DNA of 64,000 nt from Cycas panzhihuaensis (GCA_023213395.1 CM041465.1:193633741-193697740); one strand, 5' to 3'; positions 49,107 through 62,082 are shown, counted from the stretch's first letter. Numbers and translations: made by a program. Notes: generated by a model from the letters alone, not told the origin.

Positions 49107-49492
49107 TATTGCATAACTAATCTTTTTAGTTATGTAAATCATTAACATGCAGAGAGACACCATGTGGTTAAGTGATAATATTAGTTATGAAACTTTGTAT
49201 ATGGGCGACTAGATGGTGGAATGAAATATAAAGTTACTTTGGCCACCAATAAGATTACTTAGAAAAGACCCTTTTTTATCTATTTAAGGGTTATGGATTA
49301 TAGAAGATGGTTAACTTGATACTTTTCTTCTTATAAGAATTATATTATGCTACTCTCTTTTAGTGATCAATTGATGTTCTTATACTCTCAAGTCCCTTTA
49401 TCGATTTATTTATTATTTCTAATTAGATAAAGTGGTTGCAAATCATCCATTTTTTTCCATTTTGAGAAGAATCTTTGGAAAGAAATATCCCA
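49107..49492 (+). repeat. 5' LTR of B
   Basis: Starts TATTGCATAAC (3' copy TGTTACATAAC) and ends ATATCCCA. Confidence 0.85.
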
Positions 49493-49494
49493 AG

Positions 49495-49506
49495 TGGTAT
49501 TAGCGT
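49495..49506 (+). promoter_or_regulatory. PBS of B
   Basis: TGGTATTAGCGT, a decayed initiator tRNA-Met site two nucleotides after the LTR. Confidence 0.7.
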
Positions 49507-49688
49507 GAGGCTCGACAACTTGTAGAGTAGCCAGCAGTATGAGAAAAAAGGAAATTTGTTTTCCCCTCGATGACTCCATAATCCCTCTCTTCAATTTTAA
49601 TTTTTATTAGTTAAGATCTATTAAAGTGTAAATAATGTTGCTTCATAGTTATCCTTTCCATTCCTACCTTCTCCTCCCTTAGTTCTTA

Positions 49689-49715
49689 GGTAGATAACTC
49701 TATATGATAACTACT
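49689..49715 (+). promoter_or_regulatory. leader hairpin of B
   Basis: GGTAG followed by ATAACTC pairs with CTACT; the last pair is a G-U wobble in RNA. Equivalent to the hairpins of A and C. Confidence 0.45.
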
Positions 49716-50749
49716 CACCATAGGCAAAGCCCTTATTTCAAGGTTCTTTAAATATCACAAAAGATCTATCATTCTAGACTAAGTGTACTATGGCTTTTTT
49801 AACTTTACATGAAGGACTTGAATTAACTTTGTTGAACTAATCCTTAGATATAACTCGTATATTGAAGTAAACGTCCATATACCTTTTAGTATATAAGAGT
49901 ACCCCCTCTAGGTTTTTCCTTCCTTTCTTAGAGGAGGCAACCCTTTGGTCATTTATCCCTATGGTGCATAAGTTAGTAGTTGGTACCAAAAAGTTACTCT
50001 ACACAAATACCTTTATATGGATATGGACCTTATAAAGATAATCTTTCCTCCATAGGTAGTGCCTTGCAATATTAGGCTGAGATATATAATCAATAGAGAA
50101 ATTTATCATAGGCCCTATAAAGCTAAGCAATCCCAAGATTAAAATCTGGTAGCTGTCATTTGATTTGAAAGTTCTATTCACAAAACAAAACTAAGTCTAT
50201 TGATCTATTACTATTCATCTATCCCTAACACCATAGCCCTATTAGGAGAAGGAAATAACTTCATTAATACTTGTCCAAATCTAAAATGGATTAAACCATT
50301 ACAATTGCTATGGAAAAAAAAAAAAAAAGTCCATAAATAAAAAATTATAGTTCAAATTCATACATCCTATTTTATTTAACACTTCAAGTTAATCAAGTTA
50401 CACTAAGTCTATTTGTTGATTATTATAGCACCCAAGTTGCTAATGGGCCTCATTGCCTAAATTTCACTGCTAAAACTGACCCACCCTAGTTCAATGAGCT
50501 CTTTGCACTCATCGAAGTGCACTAGGTTATTTTGTTATGTAAATTTTGGGGTTGATATGCTATAGACATCCTACCCCTATCGTAGTTCCCTTATTTTTCC
50601 CCCAGTAGGAATACATCTTGACTTCTTGGAGCACCCATTCTATCTTTCTTTTACCATTCATTTATACCCCTTCTATCTTACTCATCCCACTTTGTAAATT
50701 CCCTTCTTCTAGCTATGCTTACTTTCTTTAAACCATTTCTACACTCATC

Positions 50750-51560
50750 ATGGCCCCTCATAATTAAGGCGATAGAATTATGACACTCGAGAATCAAGTC
50801 ACCACCTTATAAAAGGACATCAAATAAGGCATAACCACCATGTAAGAGTAGGTTAAAGAAGAACTCGCCACCATGCACTAGAGTATTATAGTAGAATTGT
50901 CAAGTATTACATCCAAGTCAAATATGACCTAGATAATGAATCAAATAGTATAAGTTTCCTCTAATATACCAAATCCATTAACTAGGGTTGGTCCCACACT
51001 ATAATAAATGATGGTAGAAATAATCATTTTACCATAAGATCAACATCCCCACATTTGATCTCGACCACACAAAGGATAGCATACAAAGGTAGATTAGTAA
51101 ATTAAAGTCCTACTTTGCCCTCAATATAATGCCAATGAATGATCAGTTTACATTTATATCTATCCATTTAGATGGAAAGTCACATCATTGGTTTTGGTGA
51201 TGGAAGTGAGAATACCTATCCAGTTGATGTTAGATCCATTTCTCTATTACCTTCTTCAAGCAATATGAAGATACTTAGAACAAATCCTTCTTCACTTAGT
51301 TGACATGGTTAAAATAAGTATCATTTATAGAAGTGTATATTGATAAGTTTTAACCTTCACATAATTAGGTTGATTAGCAACTTGATAAGTAGATAGAGAT
51401 AGATACACATGTGGTCAGGCTTAAAGAGTGAATTTAAATATACCTTAAGACCATGTCTTTACATACTTTGAAGGACACAATTAATGTCTAAAGTAGTTGA
51501 AGTGGAATTTGCCTCAGAAAGGCCCCCTTTATTTAGATGAGATTCCACCTAGTTTAAAGA
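50750..51560 (+). pseudogene. gag of chromovirus B
   Basis: ATG near 50750 followed by a coiled-coil-like stretch containing MTLENQVTTL, then HKINIPTFDL-type core sequence near 51035 and LDGKSHHWFW (family LDGRAHHWF in A). Broken by many TAA/TAG codons. Confidence 0.75.
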
Positions 51561-51808
51561 TTGTGATAAGATTATTATCAATAAGATACTACCTAGTCTC
51601 AAAGACCATAATAGGTAGACTACAATGATCATGCTTGTAATTGGAAGACCCTCAATATACACCTACTAAGTATCATTTAAAGGAACCATTATCAAAATCC
51701 ATTTAAATCAAACCAATAGAGGAATAAAACTATCAAGAATCTGGTCTTTATATATAATGCTTAGAAAAGTAAACTATAAATCACAATAGAGTCTGTAAAG
51801 GTAGGAAG

Positions 51809-52260
51809 ATGGTGTTCATAATCAAACCTAACTTATCTCTAAAAGATGACCTTGATTCCAATCATAAACATGAAGAAGACCACCAAGAACACCCTATTAA
51901 AGAGTTTCCCCCTAATCCAAAACCTAAAGTTCCTTTATCTACTATTACCTCCATCTCATATCCTAAGTCACTATGTGTTAAAAGAACACTTCAAGAAAAC
52001 CCCATCACCCTTTTTATGGACGATGGTATATTATTAAACTTCATTGATATATCCATTGCTAGATAAATTAATCTCTATATAAAATATAAGATAGGCTTCA
52101 CATGTTTCTTACCTGGTTATCATACCATTCATTGAATAGGGATAATTAAAATCTCATCATTTAAATTGGCTCTTATACACTAGTATCTAACTTTTATTCT
52201 TTGTCCATAGGTGGGTCAGATGCAATTCTTTGTGTAAAGTGTCTCTAGATACTAGGAACC
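51809..52260 (+). pseudogene. protease region of chromovirus B
   Basis: An 85-codon open stretch ends in FMDDGILLNFIDISIAR, homologous to the protease active site of A (IDGGTSLNFIDISIAR), with the Gly at the second position changed to Asp. A GGSDAIL segment follows near 52215. Confidence 0.75.
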
Positions 52261-52599
52261 TATAGCACTAAAAACTCACCCACAACCTTATTTATCATAT
52301 TTAAAGACCATATAGGTCATTCGCATAAACCTTATAGGATGTATCCCCCTTTAAATAAAGTAATCTCACCTACCAGAATGCATAGATAACTTAATGGTAA
52401 TGTAGGGTACATTATCCATATTAACAATATCTAGGATTTTATAGTTATTTATCATGATATCCAACAAGTGTTAGATCCATATTAATTAGTATTTACTCTA
52501 TTTTGTACTAGTCCCACACTCGATTGAGGTTGTTACCACATTATTAATTTATAGAACTTGTATGACCCTATCAATCTTTGATCATATAGGAACTCATAT

Positions 52600-53300
52600 T
52601 TTAGGGGGAAAAAATCAAAACATTTATAAAGGAATTAATGGACATGAGTATTATTCAACCTAGTAAGAGCCCATATATTGCACCCATCATGTTAGTTCAT
52701 AAAATGAATGACTCATTCTAGCTTTATATTGATTATGATAAATTAAATAAAATAACCATAAAAAATAAGTTCCCTATGCCATATATTGATGATATGTTAG
52801 ATGAGATCCATGGTATTGTGGTCTTCACCAAATTATATTTATAGTTAGGATATTACCACATCCCCATCTAACCAAAAAATTAATACAAAATGACCTTCTA
52901 AACTCGCCATGGCTATTTTGAGTTTCAAGTCATGTCATCTAACCTGTGTAATACTTTGGTTGGATTCTAAGTATTAAGAAATAAAATATTCTCTCTATAC
53001 CTAAGAAAATTTGTCATTATTTCCTTTGATAATATCCTCATTTATAGCTCAAACATGCTTGCCCATATAGGCCATTTAGAAATAGTTCTCCAAACCCTAG
53101 CTATGAATAAGTTATATACCAAATTCTCTAAATATGGGCTTAGAAAACTGAACTATAATACCTTGGCCACATTATATCATCTATAGGGATTTGGGTAAGC
53201 CCCTATAAAATTTTAGTTATACTAATTTTCTAATCCCCAAGAACCTTATCTAATTATGGGCCTTCTTAGGACTTATCAAATCCTATCGATAGTTCATCTG
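52600..53300 (+). pseudogene. reverse transcriptase of chromovirus B
   Basis: Motifs: MSIIQPSKSPYIAPI; LNKITIKNKFPMPYIDDML; TKLYL then stop then LGYYHIPI; TRHGYFEFQVM; and the active site FVIISFDNILIYS, in which the second catalytic Asp is Asn. Unlike A, it keeps a (decayed) segment after FEFQVM, so the deletion in A is private to A. Confidence 0.85.
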
Positions 53301-53419
53301 AAATTATGTTGCCTAAACAACCCCTTTAACTAACTTGCTTAGGAAAGATTCCTTCCAATAGTCTCCCTCTGCTAATGAGGAATTCATCCACCTTAATAAG
53401 GTCATATTGACCACCCTGG

Positions 53420-53800
53420 ATTTTGCCTCACCAAACTTTACTCATTTGTTCCAACTAGAATATGATGCATCTAGATTTGGATTGGGTGTTGTATTAATGT
53501 AGGAATTCAACCCCATTGCTTTTAAAAGTAGGAAGATAAAAGAACATGAATGTAGACTTTCCACCTACTAAAAGGAAATGTGGTTAATCCTCCATGCCAT
53601 AAAAAAATAGAAATAATATCTAATTAGGTCAAAATTTACCATCCTTACTGACCAATATGGCCTTCTTCACCTACTAGACCAACTAATCATATTAGAAGAA
53701 CAAGCTAAATAGGTTGATTACCTTCAAGTTTTTTAGTTCATAATCACCTACAAAAAGGGAAAAGATAATATTTTGGCAAATGCTCCTTCCCACCTTCTAA
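53420..53800 (+). pseudogene. RNase H of chromovirus B
   Basis: LEYDASRFGLGVVLM, then SRKIKEHECRLSTY with a stop, ILHAIKK, ILTDQYGLLHLL and KKGKDNILANAPSHL (family ADALSR). Interrupted by TAG/TAA codons. Confidence 0.83.
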
Positions 53801-54029
53801 CCCCTACATTCGATGAGACTACTCATCATCTTGAGGATCTTACCATTCATGCCATCTCTGCTCTATAATCAATATGGATACAAGAATTGGCTTTGGATAA
53901 CTAATCCCAAATAGACTTTTCAAAATAGGCTAATAAGGTCCATAAGTAAAAGAATCAATTCATCTATAACAATCTCCTATTATGCCAAAATTGCATATTT
54001 GTACACCCATAATTAGTTTTTATTCCTAG

Positions 54030-55300
54030 TATTTTATTTAAATATCACTCTTCTCCATTAGGTGATCATTTAAGATTTAATATGACATATTGAAAGATCT
54101 ATTCAAACTTCTTTTAGCTAATTATAAAGTTCACCATTCTCACATTTATCTTTGAATGTGATATCTATAAGCATAATAGAGGAGATAAAAAATCCTAACT
54201 AGCTCTCCTATAATTTTTGTATATCCCATAAGGTAAGTAGTAAGATATTACTGTGGAATTTATCATGAGATTACCATTATTTATTAGGTTAAATTTTTTT
54301 CTAATAGTCATTAATAGGTTGACCAAATACACCTATTTTCTACCTATCCACACTGCCTACAAGATGCCATGCATTATAAATATTTACCTCCAAATAGTAT
54401 TTCACTTGCATAGATTTTCATCCACTATTGTATACATTTAGATGCCAAATTCACCTATTCCTTCTAATGGGAACTATTTAGAGCCTCTAGAGTATCATTT
54501 AATATGAGCTATATGTATCATCCATAGACTGATGACCAATAAGAGGTCCTTAATAAAACTCTAGAGATTTATATTATTTTGCATTTGACCACTAGTCTAT
54601 AAGTGGACAACATGGCTTGCCCTAGCCAAATACTAGTACAACTCATCACATCATTTAGCCATTAGAATACCCCTATTTTTGGCCTTATATAGGTACCTCC
54701 CACCATCCCATCACACCTTATCCACTAACTTCTGCATGTCACAGTACAACAAAAATTATAGCACACGGACCAAACCCTCAAAACTCTCAAGAAAAATTTA
54801 TCCATGACCTATAATCGAATAAAATAATTAGTAGAATACCATCATTTTGATCAGTCCTTCAAGATTGGTAAGCTTATATTCCTTTGCCCACATCCATATA
54901 AGAAATAATCCATCTAAAACTGTATAAACCATAAGCTTAGCCTTTAGTATTATGGCCAACATAAAGTCCTCAAATATATTGGTGAAGTTGCCTATGTCCT
55001 CAACCTTCCTCCCACCACTAAAATCCAAAATGTTCTACATGTTTCTTATCTCTATAAGTGTATTAGCAAAACCTATATCCCACAGATAGTTTTACTAATT
55101 TTGGATGAAGAGAAATCCTTTAATATTCCTCTAAAATGTATCATGGCTATTAGACAATACCATCTCTAAAATAGATCAATTTTTGAATATTTAATATAAT
55201 GGGTTAGTTATAGCATGGACTAAGCAACTTAGGAATCTCATGAGTTTGTTAAGTAGCATCCTCACCTTAAATGCTTTATGGACTTATCATCTCAAAAAGG
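54030..55300 (+). pseudogene. integrase and chromodomain-like tail of B
   Basis: YHSSPLGDHLRF supplies the zinc-motif His residues, and FECDIYKHN keeps one Cys. The catalytic core reads DITVEFIMRLPLF, with the first catalytic Asp now Glu (MDF to VEF), then LIVINRLTKYTYFLPIHTAY. It ends in an HPHLKCF segment and a purine tract (AAAAAGGGGGA) before the 3' LTR. A minus-strand open frame at 54828-55028 is a shadow of this region. Confidence 0.8.
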
Positions 55301-55306
55301 GGGACA

Positions 55307-55691
55307 TGTTACATAACTAGTCTTTCTAATTATATAAAACATTAACATGCGAAGAGACACCATGTGGTTAAGTGATAATGTTAATTATAAAACTTTATGG
55401 ATGCACTATTAAACAGTCTAATAAAATGTAAGGCTACTTAGTCCACTAATAGGATTTCTTGGAAAATATCTTCCTTTTTCTATTTAAGGGTTACATATTA
55501 TAGAAGATGTTTAACTTGATATTTCTCTTCTTATAAGAATTGTATTATGATACTATCTTTTGGTGATCAATTGATGCTATTATGCTCTTGAGTCCCTTAG
55601 TGATCTATCTATTCTTTTTGGTTAGATAAAGTGGTTATAAATCATCTATTTTCTACCATTATAAGAAGAGTATTTAAGAAGAAACATCCCA
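55307..55691 (+). repeat. 3' LTR of B
   Basis: TGTTACATAACTAG...AACATCCCA. Confidence 0.87.
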
Positions 55692-56329
55692 TTAACTTAC
55701 TCCTTTACAACTTACAATTCCTTATACTATAAACACTCCACTTCAAAAGTTACTGAGCATGCTTATTGTTGTATGGTATTTATATGGATGCTTCTACATC
55801 ACTCTATAACTTCAAATTATAATAACTTCTTGCCTAGAGTCTATTTAATACTTTTTCTACTTATTTTGAAATTGGTAATACCCTCTTCTACATGATGGAC
55901 TATTTTCATTCAAAATGTAAATAAAACATAAAATATTATTTACTTAAGATATCATAAAATTTTAATGGCTATATCAACTTCCTTACAATGTTCCTTCCCT
56001 ATTATTTTCTCACTTATATTATGTACTCTGCCATATAATACTATCTTATTTAATCAATCTAGTTCCATTTCTATAGTTAAGGGAACATAAAAAATAATTT
56101 ATAATATTATAAATATTAGGTTGTATTCATGCATAAATATAAAGGTTATGACCTTGGACAAAATCCTACAAAACTAACAACAAAGAAAGTGCATCCTTAT
56201 ACCTGATAAATCATGAAATAAGCATCCATCTCATAATAATATAATCTACTCTACTAAATAGAAATTATTGCATCTAGATACTTCACTAAGCTAACTCTAG
56301 ATATGCTAAATCTAGGCAATTATATCTCC
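55692..56329 (-). other. probable 3' LTR of K
   Basis: On the minus strand a purine tract (AGAGGAAGGAGA) near 56325-56336 is followed by TATAATTGCC, a plausible decayed LTR start. The far LTR end was not located. No gene seen. Confidence 0.4.
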
Positions 56330-56339
56330 TTCCTCTTTA

Positions 56340-57430
56340 TGAAAGTATCATCCTTGATGCATCCTCCTTTGTCTATAAAAAGATGAGGATGTTATTATCA
56401 TATTTCATCCCATGTAGATTTTTTCATGTCAAGTGCTCCCACTATGCTTTAATGTGCTTGATTCTTTAATTTCTTAATACCTTTTCTCTATGCTCCAAAA
56501 TTCAAAATGGTTCTTCATCAAATTTGAAACCCAATCCTACTTTAATAATAGTATAATCAAAGATGTATTTAGAGTTCAATAATATTTTTTCAACAAAGAG
56601 ATATGAAACACATCATAAATATTTAGGTTTAGAGATAGAGTAAGCCTATAGTCTACAAGGCCTATTTATTTTAAGATATTAAATGGACCATAATATATGA
56701 TTACAAGCTTCTTGTAATTACCTAATTTAAGTAAACTATGCCTATGTTAGACTCATAGAAAATTATGCTCCCTGACACTATATTCTTTTATTATCCTTTT
56801 TAAATCAACACAGCTCATTTATGTATCTTAAGCTACTTTCAAATATTATTAAAATTTGATAACTTACCTCTCCATTTCTTAAAGCATATCAAGATCAAAC
56901 ACATGGTAGTTTTCCAAGTTTTACTAGTTGAGTGGGGTGTTGTATAGTTAACCATATAATGTATCAAAAGGACTCATGCTCAAAGAAGAGTGGTAGGCAT
57001 TATTATAAGTAAATTCCACCAAATGTAGGTAAATGTCCCACTTGGATGGTTATTTTATCATATACATATGAAGTATGTTTTTAAGTGCTTGGTTTATTCT
57101 TTTAGTTTGCCTGTCAAATTTAAGATGATATACAGTCCTAAAGTTTAACTTCCTTCCCAACTCCTTAAATAAGGTACACAAAAATTTTAAAGTGAATTTA
57201 TCATCTCTATCTGAGATTATGACGTTTGGAATACCATGCATTCTCATGATCTCCTTCATAAAAATGTTAGCTATATCAGAATCTATATGAGTTGTGTAAT
57301 ATAAAATGAAGTATAAAAACTTAGTTAATTTATCTACAACCACCATAAAGGCATCATGTTATTTGAAACCTCTCAAGAAACTTATAATAAAATTTATTAA
57401 AATAAGATCCCACTTCCACCTTGGAATACA
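56340..57430 (-). pseudogene. integrase and chromodomain-like tail of K
   Basis: From the high-coordinate end: LINFI where the family has MDF (first Asp now Asn), MVVVDKLTKFLYFI, GIPNVIISDRDDKF (second Asp kept), DRQTKRINQALKNIL (catalytic Glu now Lys). Then KWDIYLHLVEFTYNNAYHSS, SMSPFDTLYG, a GPF module (YYGPFNILK) near 56690, and ILEHREKVLRN, the start of the chromodomain-like tail. Stops throughout. A 98-codon stretch (57050-57346) remains open. Confidence 0.9.
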
Positions 57431-57849
57431 TAATGATTGTAGCAATCTTATTAGATGTTTATGTTTAATTTTGACCCTTTGATATTGCAAGAATCTTACA
57501 ATATAATCTATAATAGTTATTTTCATAGTAGCCTAATGGTAGTGGTTTTTAACTATTATATATGTCTTTTGGTAACCTAGATAGCTTACATATTATGTAT
57601 CATAAGCTTTTTTATGATAATCGTTTGAATTTGTAATCTTATTGGTATAAAGATTTCATTTCAAACATATGTAACCCACCTTGTGCCATTAAAAAATCTA
57701 CATATTTTTGTAACAACCTTGTATTTACCTAATTTATTTTAGTCTTTATTTTTTCCAAAATACTTGTTGCTTCCTTGCATAAGTTATCATCAAGTAATGC
57801 TTCCTATATATGTTCTTTTAAATCTGATTTAGAGATGCTTATGTCTATT
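57431..57849 (-). other. K linker between RNase H and integrase core
   Basis: Expected to hold the integrase zinc-binding region. Only scattered similarity (EATSILEKIKTKI, LLQKYVDFLMAQGGL) is visible. Confidence 0.5.
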
Positions 57850-58420
57850 TCATACCTCCTTTAACTAAGAGCATCAACTACTCTATTTTCCTTTCCTTTT
57901 ATGTGGAATACTTAGAAGTCAAATTTGGAAAGATACTCCATCCAACTCCTTTATCTTACATTTAATTATGGTTATGTGAAAATATGTTTTAAGCTATCAT
58001 GACTTCTTTTTATGTTGAATGGATTCTTGTGTAAATAATGCCTCCATGCCCTTAATGCATGTATAATAATTGTTAATTCTAAGTCATATGTAGGATACCT
58101 CCTTTTATAATCTTTCAACTTTCATGATTCATAGGAAACTTGCTTTCCTATTTACATCAGCACTACCCCCATTCCTTTAATATAAGAATCTGTATAAACC
58201 ATATAATCTATATCTACACCAGGCATAATAAGGATTGGTGCCATAATAAGTAAGTGTTTTAATTATTGAAACCTTTCTTTGCATCTTCCTATCCATTTAA
58301 ACATAAATCTATTCCTCTATAATGGTGTAATAGGGTATGTTATTTTAGAGAATCCTTCCATATACCTGTAGTAGTATCCCACTAAACCTATGAGAGTTCT
58401 TACGTCATGTGTAATCATTA
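57850..58420 (-). pseudogene. RNase H of K
   Basis: Reads AWRHYLHKNPFN, a LKHIFT segment (family SLKYLF), LNVR, WMEYLSKFDF and FHIKGKENRVVDALS with a stop, the conserved end of gypsy RNase H (GKENVVADALSR). Frame kept with several stops. Confidence 0.82.
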
Positions 58421-58981
58421 GTGAGGGCCATTTTATAATTTCTATAATCTTTCAATAATTAATAAAAATCCTTGTTTCTAAAATAACATCCCCTAGAAAG
58501 TACACATCCTCCTTATAAAATTCATATATACTTAGATTGGCATATAACTTATTATTTTCAAGTAGTTGAACATGATATGCAAATGCTCTTCATGCTCTTC
58601 TTCAAATTTTTAGTAAACCAAGATGTCATCAATGAATACAATAATAAAGTTGTCTAAGTATTTTCTAAATATATAATTCATCTAGTATATAAATATAGTA
58701 AATACATTAGTTAATACAAATGACATTATTAGAAACTTATAATACACTTACCTTATCCTTAAGAAAGCTTTGAAGACATCTTTCTCCTTGATCTTGATTT
58801 GATAATATCCAAACTTTAAGCCTATTTTAGTAAACAACCTAGATCCTTTTATTTGATCTAATAGATCTTTAATTATGTGTAAGGGATATTTATTCTTAAC
58901 TACATATTTATTCAAATATCTAAATTTATTACATAATATCAAAATCTCATCTTTCATCTTTATAAAAAGTGTTTGAATTAA
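58421..58981 (-). pseudogene. reverse transcriptase of K
   Basis: Minus-strand frame: KFRYLNKYVVKNKYPLHIIK, LLDQIKGSRLFTKIGLKFGY (catalytic Asp of KIDL now Gly), YYQIKIKEKDVFKAF, then LIMSFVLTNV (family VMPFGLTNAP), then the intact catalytic FIIVFIDDILVY near 58630. A 69-codon piece is still open. Confidence 0.9.
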
Positions 58982-59322
58982 TGTTTGTACAATAATTAAA
59001 GTATAATGTTATCTTGAAAAGATTATGTATTTATTTAATTATTATATTAAAAGTTTACTATATGGATCATTTTCTATTATAACATCCTTGTATTATTTCT
59101 CTCATTAAAAATAGGAGAGCCACTTCATATAATCTTCTATGGAAGAGAGACAAGGAATGAGATCCTATTAAGTTTTGTATTATGCATTACGATGTTAATA
59201 TATTTTTCTATTCTAAGGTGGTTTTCCTTCCCTTGAAGGGGTTTTCCACATGTCCATATGTTGAACAATCTAGATGTATGATTTATATAATTGATTTAAT
59301 TTACCATTCTCCCTCTCCAACA
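58982..59322 (+). repeat. LTR of element L
   Basis: The right end is fixed by CTCCAACA followed by a PBS. The left end TGTTTGTACAAT is a best guess, placed where K homology stops. Contains GGTTTTCCTTCCC and GGGGTTTTCCACATG, wording common in plant copia LTRs. Confidence 0.6.
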
Positions 59323-59334
59323 TGGTATCAGAGT
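59323..59334 (+). promoter_or_regulatory. PBS of L, tRNA-iMet
   Basis: TGGTATCAGAGT, 11 of 12 with the plant initiator tRNA-Met site. Confidence 0.85.
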
Positions 59335-59379
59335 GGGAATATTGAATAAAAGTTATCCTAAATACAAAATCAAACTAGG

Positions 59380-59571
59380 TTGCATGCATTGCTAGTTGCA
59401 TTAAGGAGGGTCTGGTCCCTTCATCAAATTGAAGATCCAAGTGTTTTGTATGCAAATCACTCCAAAAACGTTAAGTATGCAGATCACCTATCCAAAAAAC
59501 CTACAAATAAGGGTAGTAATAGAAAGGAAGTAGAAGCATATAACATTACGAGCACCCAGAAGAAGAACTAG
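59380..59571 (+). pseudogene. unidentified short ORF after L PBS
   Basis: A 63-codon open frame with Lys-rich end (HLSKKPTNKGSNRKE) 45 nt after the PBS. No known gag motif. It may be the start of an internal region of L or chance. Confidence 0.25.
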
Positions 59572-61440
59572 TCCTAAAAGAGGTATCTGTTACAGTCATA
59601 GTCCTTTCTTATATAAAAGACAACTTATACCTAGACTGCCCATTGCTCCCATAAGTCTTATACCATACACATCATTCTAGTTATCACATTGAAGATGTAG
59701 CTATTATACACAAGACACAATTGAAGATAGCATAAATGATTCGCCATAGATATAGATAAAAAAATCTAAATAAATAGGGAGTATAACATTAAGAAGGAAT
59801 AAGCCATCTCTTGATATAATGAGTTAAAGTTTGAAGGTTAGTGAATACTTGTCACAACATCCATCCAATTCACATTGGAATTCTATGCTCTTCTTTGGAT
59901 GAAAACATAGCTCCTACCCATTGATATTTCTACCACAATTGAGAAAGAAGAAGCCATAAACGTTGTCATATCCCTCACATAGTGAATACATCATTATAGG
60001 TGATCATTCATCTATCGATATGCCCATGAAAATGTCCATCCATCATGTTTCCATCGCTATGAAGCCAACACCATGCCATTACTATCGTCTAAGTATGATC
60101 GATGCCATTAAACCATAGATGGAGCCCAAGCCATTATGCCTTCAAAGATAAAGATGCCATGATAAAGCTGCCACAGCCATAACTCCTACAAGATGAAGAT
60201 GAAGTTATTCAAATTGTTACAGCCCTACATAAAAATATTTGTTTGAAGCCCTAAAATATTTAGTGTAAAGTTCATTCAGTGCTCTTTTTTTTTTGCTTTG
60301 ATGGATTCAAATCAATTATATAATGTAGCATAATCATTTTACAAATGCAAAATGATTTCAATTTTATATTTTTTTTTCAACTCTACATCCCCCTCTCTAC
60401 TTAGCCCATGGTTATTTTAATTACCTATATGACCTTGTTTCTTATATGAAAGGGGATTAATTCCTTATTTTTTAGCCCCCTCATATTTTGTTAAGGGGTA
60501 GCCTATATGTTTTTAGTAATATCTTCATAATTTAGAGTCCAAATTCAAAACCGAATGTTGCATTAGATTCCTGACTTAGAGACCTTCATTTTGATAGTTA
60601 TTTAAGCCTTTTCGAAATCATTTTATGGGGCAAATATTCATCCAAAGTCAACAAAGTGGATTGCATCCAAGGTAACTATAGATATGTAACTTCAATTATT
60701 AATTTTCTTTATATTTCCATAATAATTTTAATTTAATTTAATAATTTTAATTTAATTTAATAATTTAATCATTAATTATTAAATTTATGAATTAACATCA
60801 TTATTATACCCCTCTATTTTTAACAAATTCACTTAATTAATTAGTATTAATGTGATTATTATTCTAATTTTATTTGCTTACAAATAAGATTATAACTTGC
60901 ATAATATTCTTATAAATTTAATTTAATCCTTAATATTTATTTTTGTAAGTGTATTTTTAAATAATACAAATAATAAAAGTGAATAAAAGCTATACCCCCT
61001 CTTATTTCGTTTTCAAATTACACAATCTATTTGTAAAACATCATTGTATCTTTATTTTCATTAATTTAATACTATTATATCTTAATTTTAAAATAAAATT
61101 ATTATGATAATAATTATTTCACATTTTATGTTTGTGGTTTGATTTAATATTATCATAATTTAGAAGTTTATTTAGTCATGCATCTTATCTTTTTATTTTT
61201 AATAAAGAGAATCTCTAATGTATCTCAGGTTATCTTCATATTTTTTTATTCAAATACATATATTTATTTTTCCAAAATGGATTGTATGCCTAGGATCATC
61301 CCCTCTACCAAAATTTCAGTTCTAAATTATTCAAATTATACTAACTAAAAAGTCAAAGTATCTAATCAGCTTAAACAACAAAAGCTATGATAGTACATAA
61401 CAAGGGAGTTTAAAAAACCTTTAGATATGATAACATATGT
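59572..61440. other. no gene seen; L internal and AT-rich spacer
   Basis: 59.6-60.2 kb has balanced composition with repeated GCCAT words and no open frame, possibly non-coding L internal DNA. 60.4-61.4 kb is extremely AT-rich, including a tandem repeat. No second L LTR was found. Confidence 0.4.
60719..60768. repeat. AT-rich tandem repeat
   Basis: Two and a half copies of a 19-20 bp unit ATAATTTTAATTTAATTTA. Confidence 0.8.
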
Positions 61441-61803
61441 CTCCATGATCTATCTAATTATTATGTACCCAACCTCCTTATAGTATATCTACCTTCTTAT
61501 ACAATTTTCATTATGTATCTTCTTCATCTTCTCTCTCTCTCCATTAGTCTCTTATTTTTCTCTTATTATAATTATCCCACATGCATGAGTTAAGCGGGAT
61601 AAGTAACTCTAGTAGTCTTATATATGTGTAACTCCACAATTATAATAGGCTTGAAGAATATTACCACATTGTATAGTTAGGAGGTTACCCACTCAAAGAG
61701 GCCCATTACTATAAGTTCTCTTTTATGATCAATAAAGTTTCTTGAGATTTCCTTGTAAATTATATTCTTATTAATTGTTAGGATTATGGTAAGGGTACTT
61801 GTA
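61441..61803 (+). repeat. 5' LTR of chromovirus C
   Basis: The right edge (CTTGTA, from CA) precedes AG and a PBS, as in A and B. The left edge is approximate. Confidence 0.6.
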
Positions 61804-61805
61804 AG

Positions 61806-61817
61806 TGGTATCAAAGC
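61806..61817 (+). promoter_or_regulatory. PBS of C
   Basis: TGGTATCAAAGC, one G-to-A from the initiator tRNA-Met site. Confidence 0.85.
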
Positions 61818-62055
61818 TCTTTCTAGGGCTATTTCTAGAGTTTTTTTTTTTTTTTTCTTTTCTCCTTGGTATCTTACCATAATTATCTATTGTATGCTCT
61901 CACCTTGCCCTCATGGGATCTTGGTGATCAAAAAGCAATCAAAGTGGTGGGGTACAAGAAGGATGATAGGGAGATTTTTATAGTATTTTAGAGATATGGT
62001 AGTAAGTGGCATTTTCCGTCCCTTCCCTCATTATTCTTCTTGTAATGGTTCTAAG

Positions 62056-62082
62056 GGTAGATAACTCTACTCAACACCTACC
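62056..62082 (+). promoter_or_regulatory. leader hairpin of C
   Basis: GGTAG (62056-62060) followed by ATAACTC pairs with CTACC (62078-62082). Confidence 0.45.

Larger units (their letters stand above)
49107..55691 (+). mobile_element. full-length, decayed Ty3/gypsy chromovirus B
   Basis: 6,585 bp with LTRs of 386 (49107-49492) and 385 bp (55307-55691), PBS, hairpin leader, gag, protease, reverse transcriptase, RNase H, integrase and chromodomain-like tail in the same order as A, to which it is homologous throughout. LTR divergence is roughly 15% by hand. Flanking pentamers TTACT/TTAAC are a poor TSD. Confidence 0.88.
56330..58981 (-). mobile_element. Ty3/gypsy chromovirus K, 5'-truncated
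   Basis: Reverse transcriptase, RNase H, integrase and chromodomain-like tail in order on the minus strand. It breaks off just upstream of reverse transcriptase where LTR sequence of element L begins. Its motifs (HSSLSMSPFDTLYG, chromodomain linker) are of Tekay/Del type, a different group from A/B. Confidence 0.85.
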
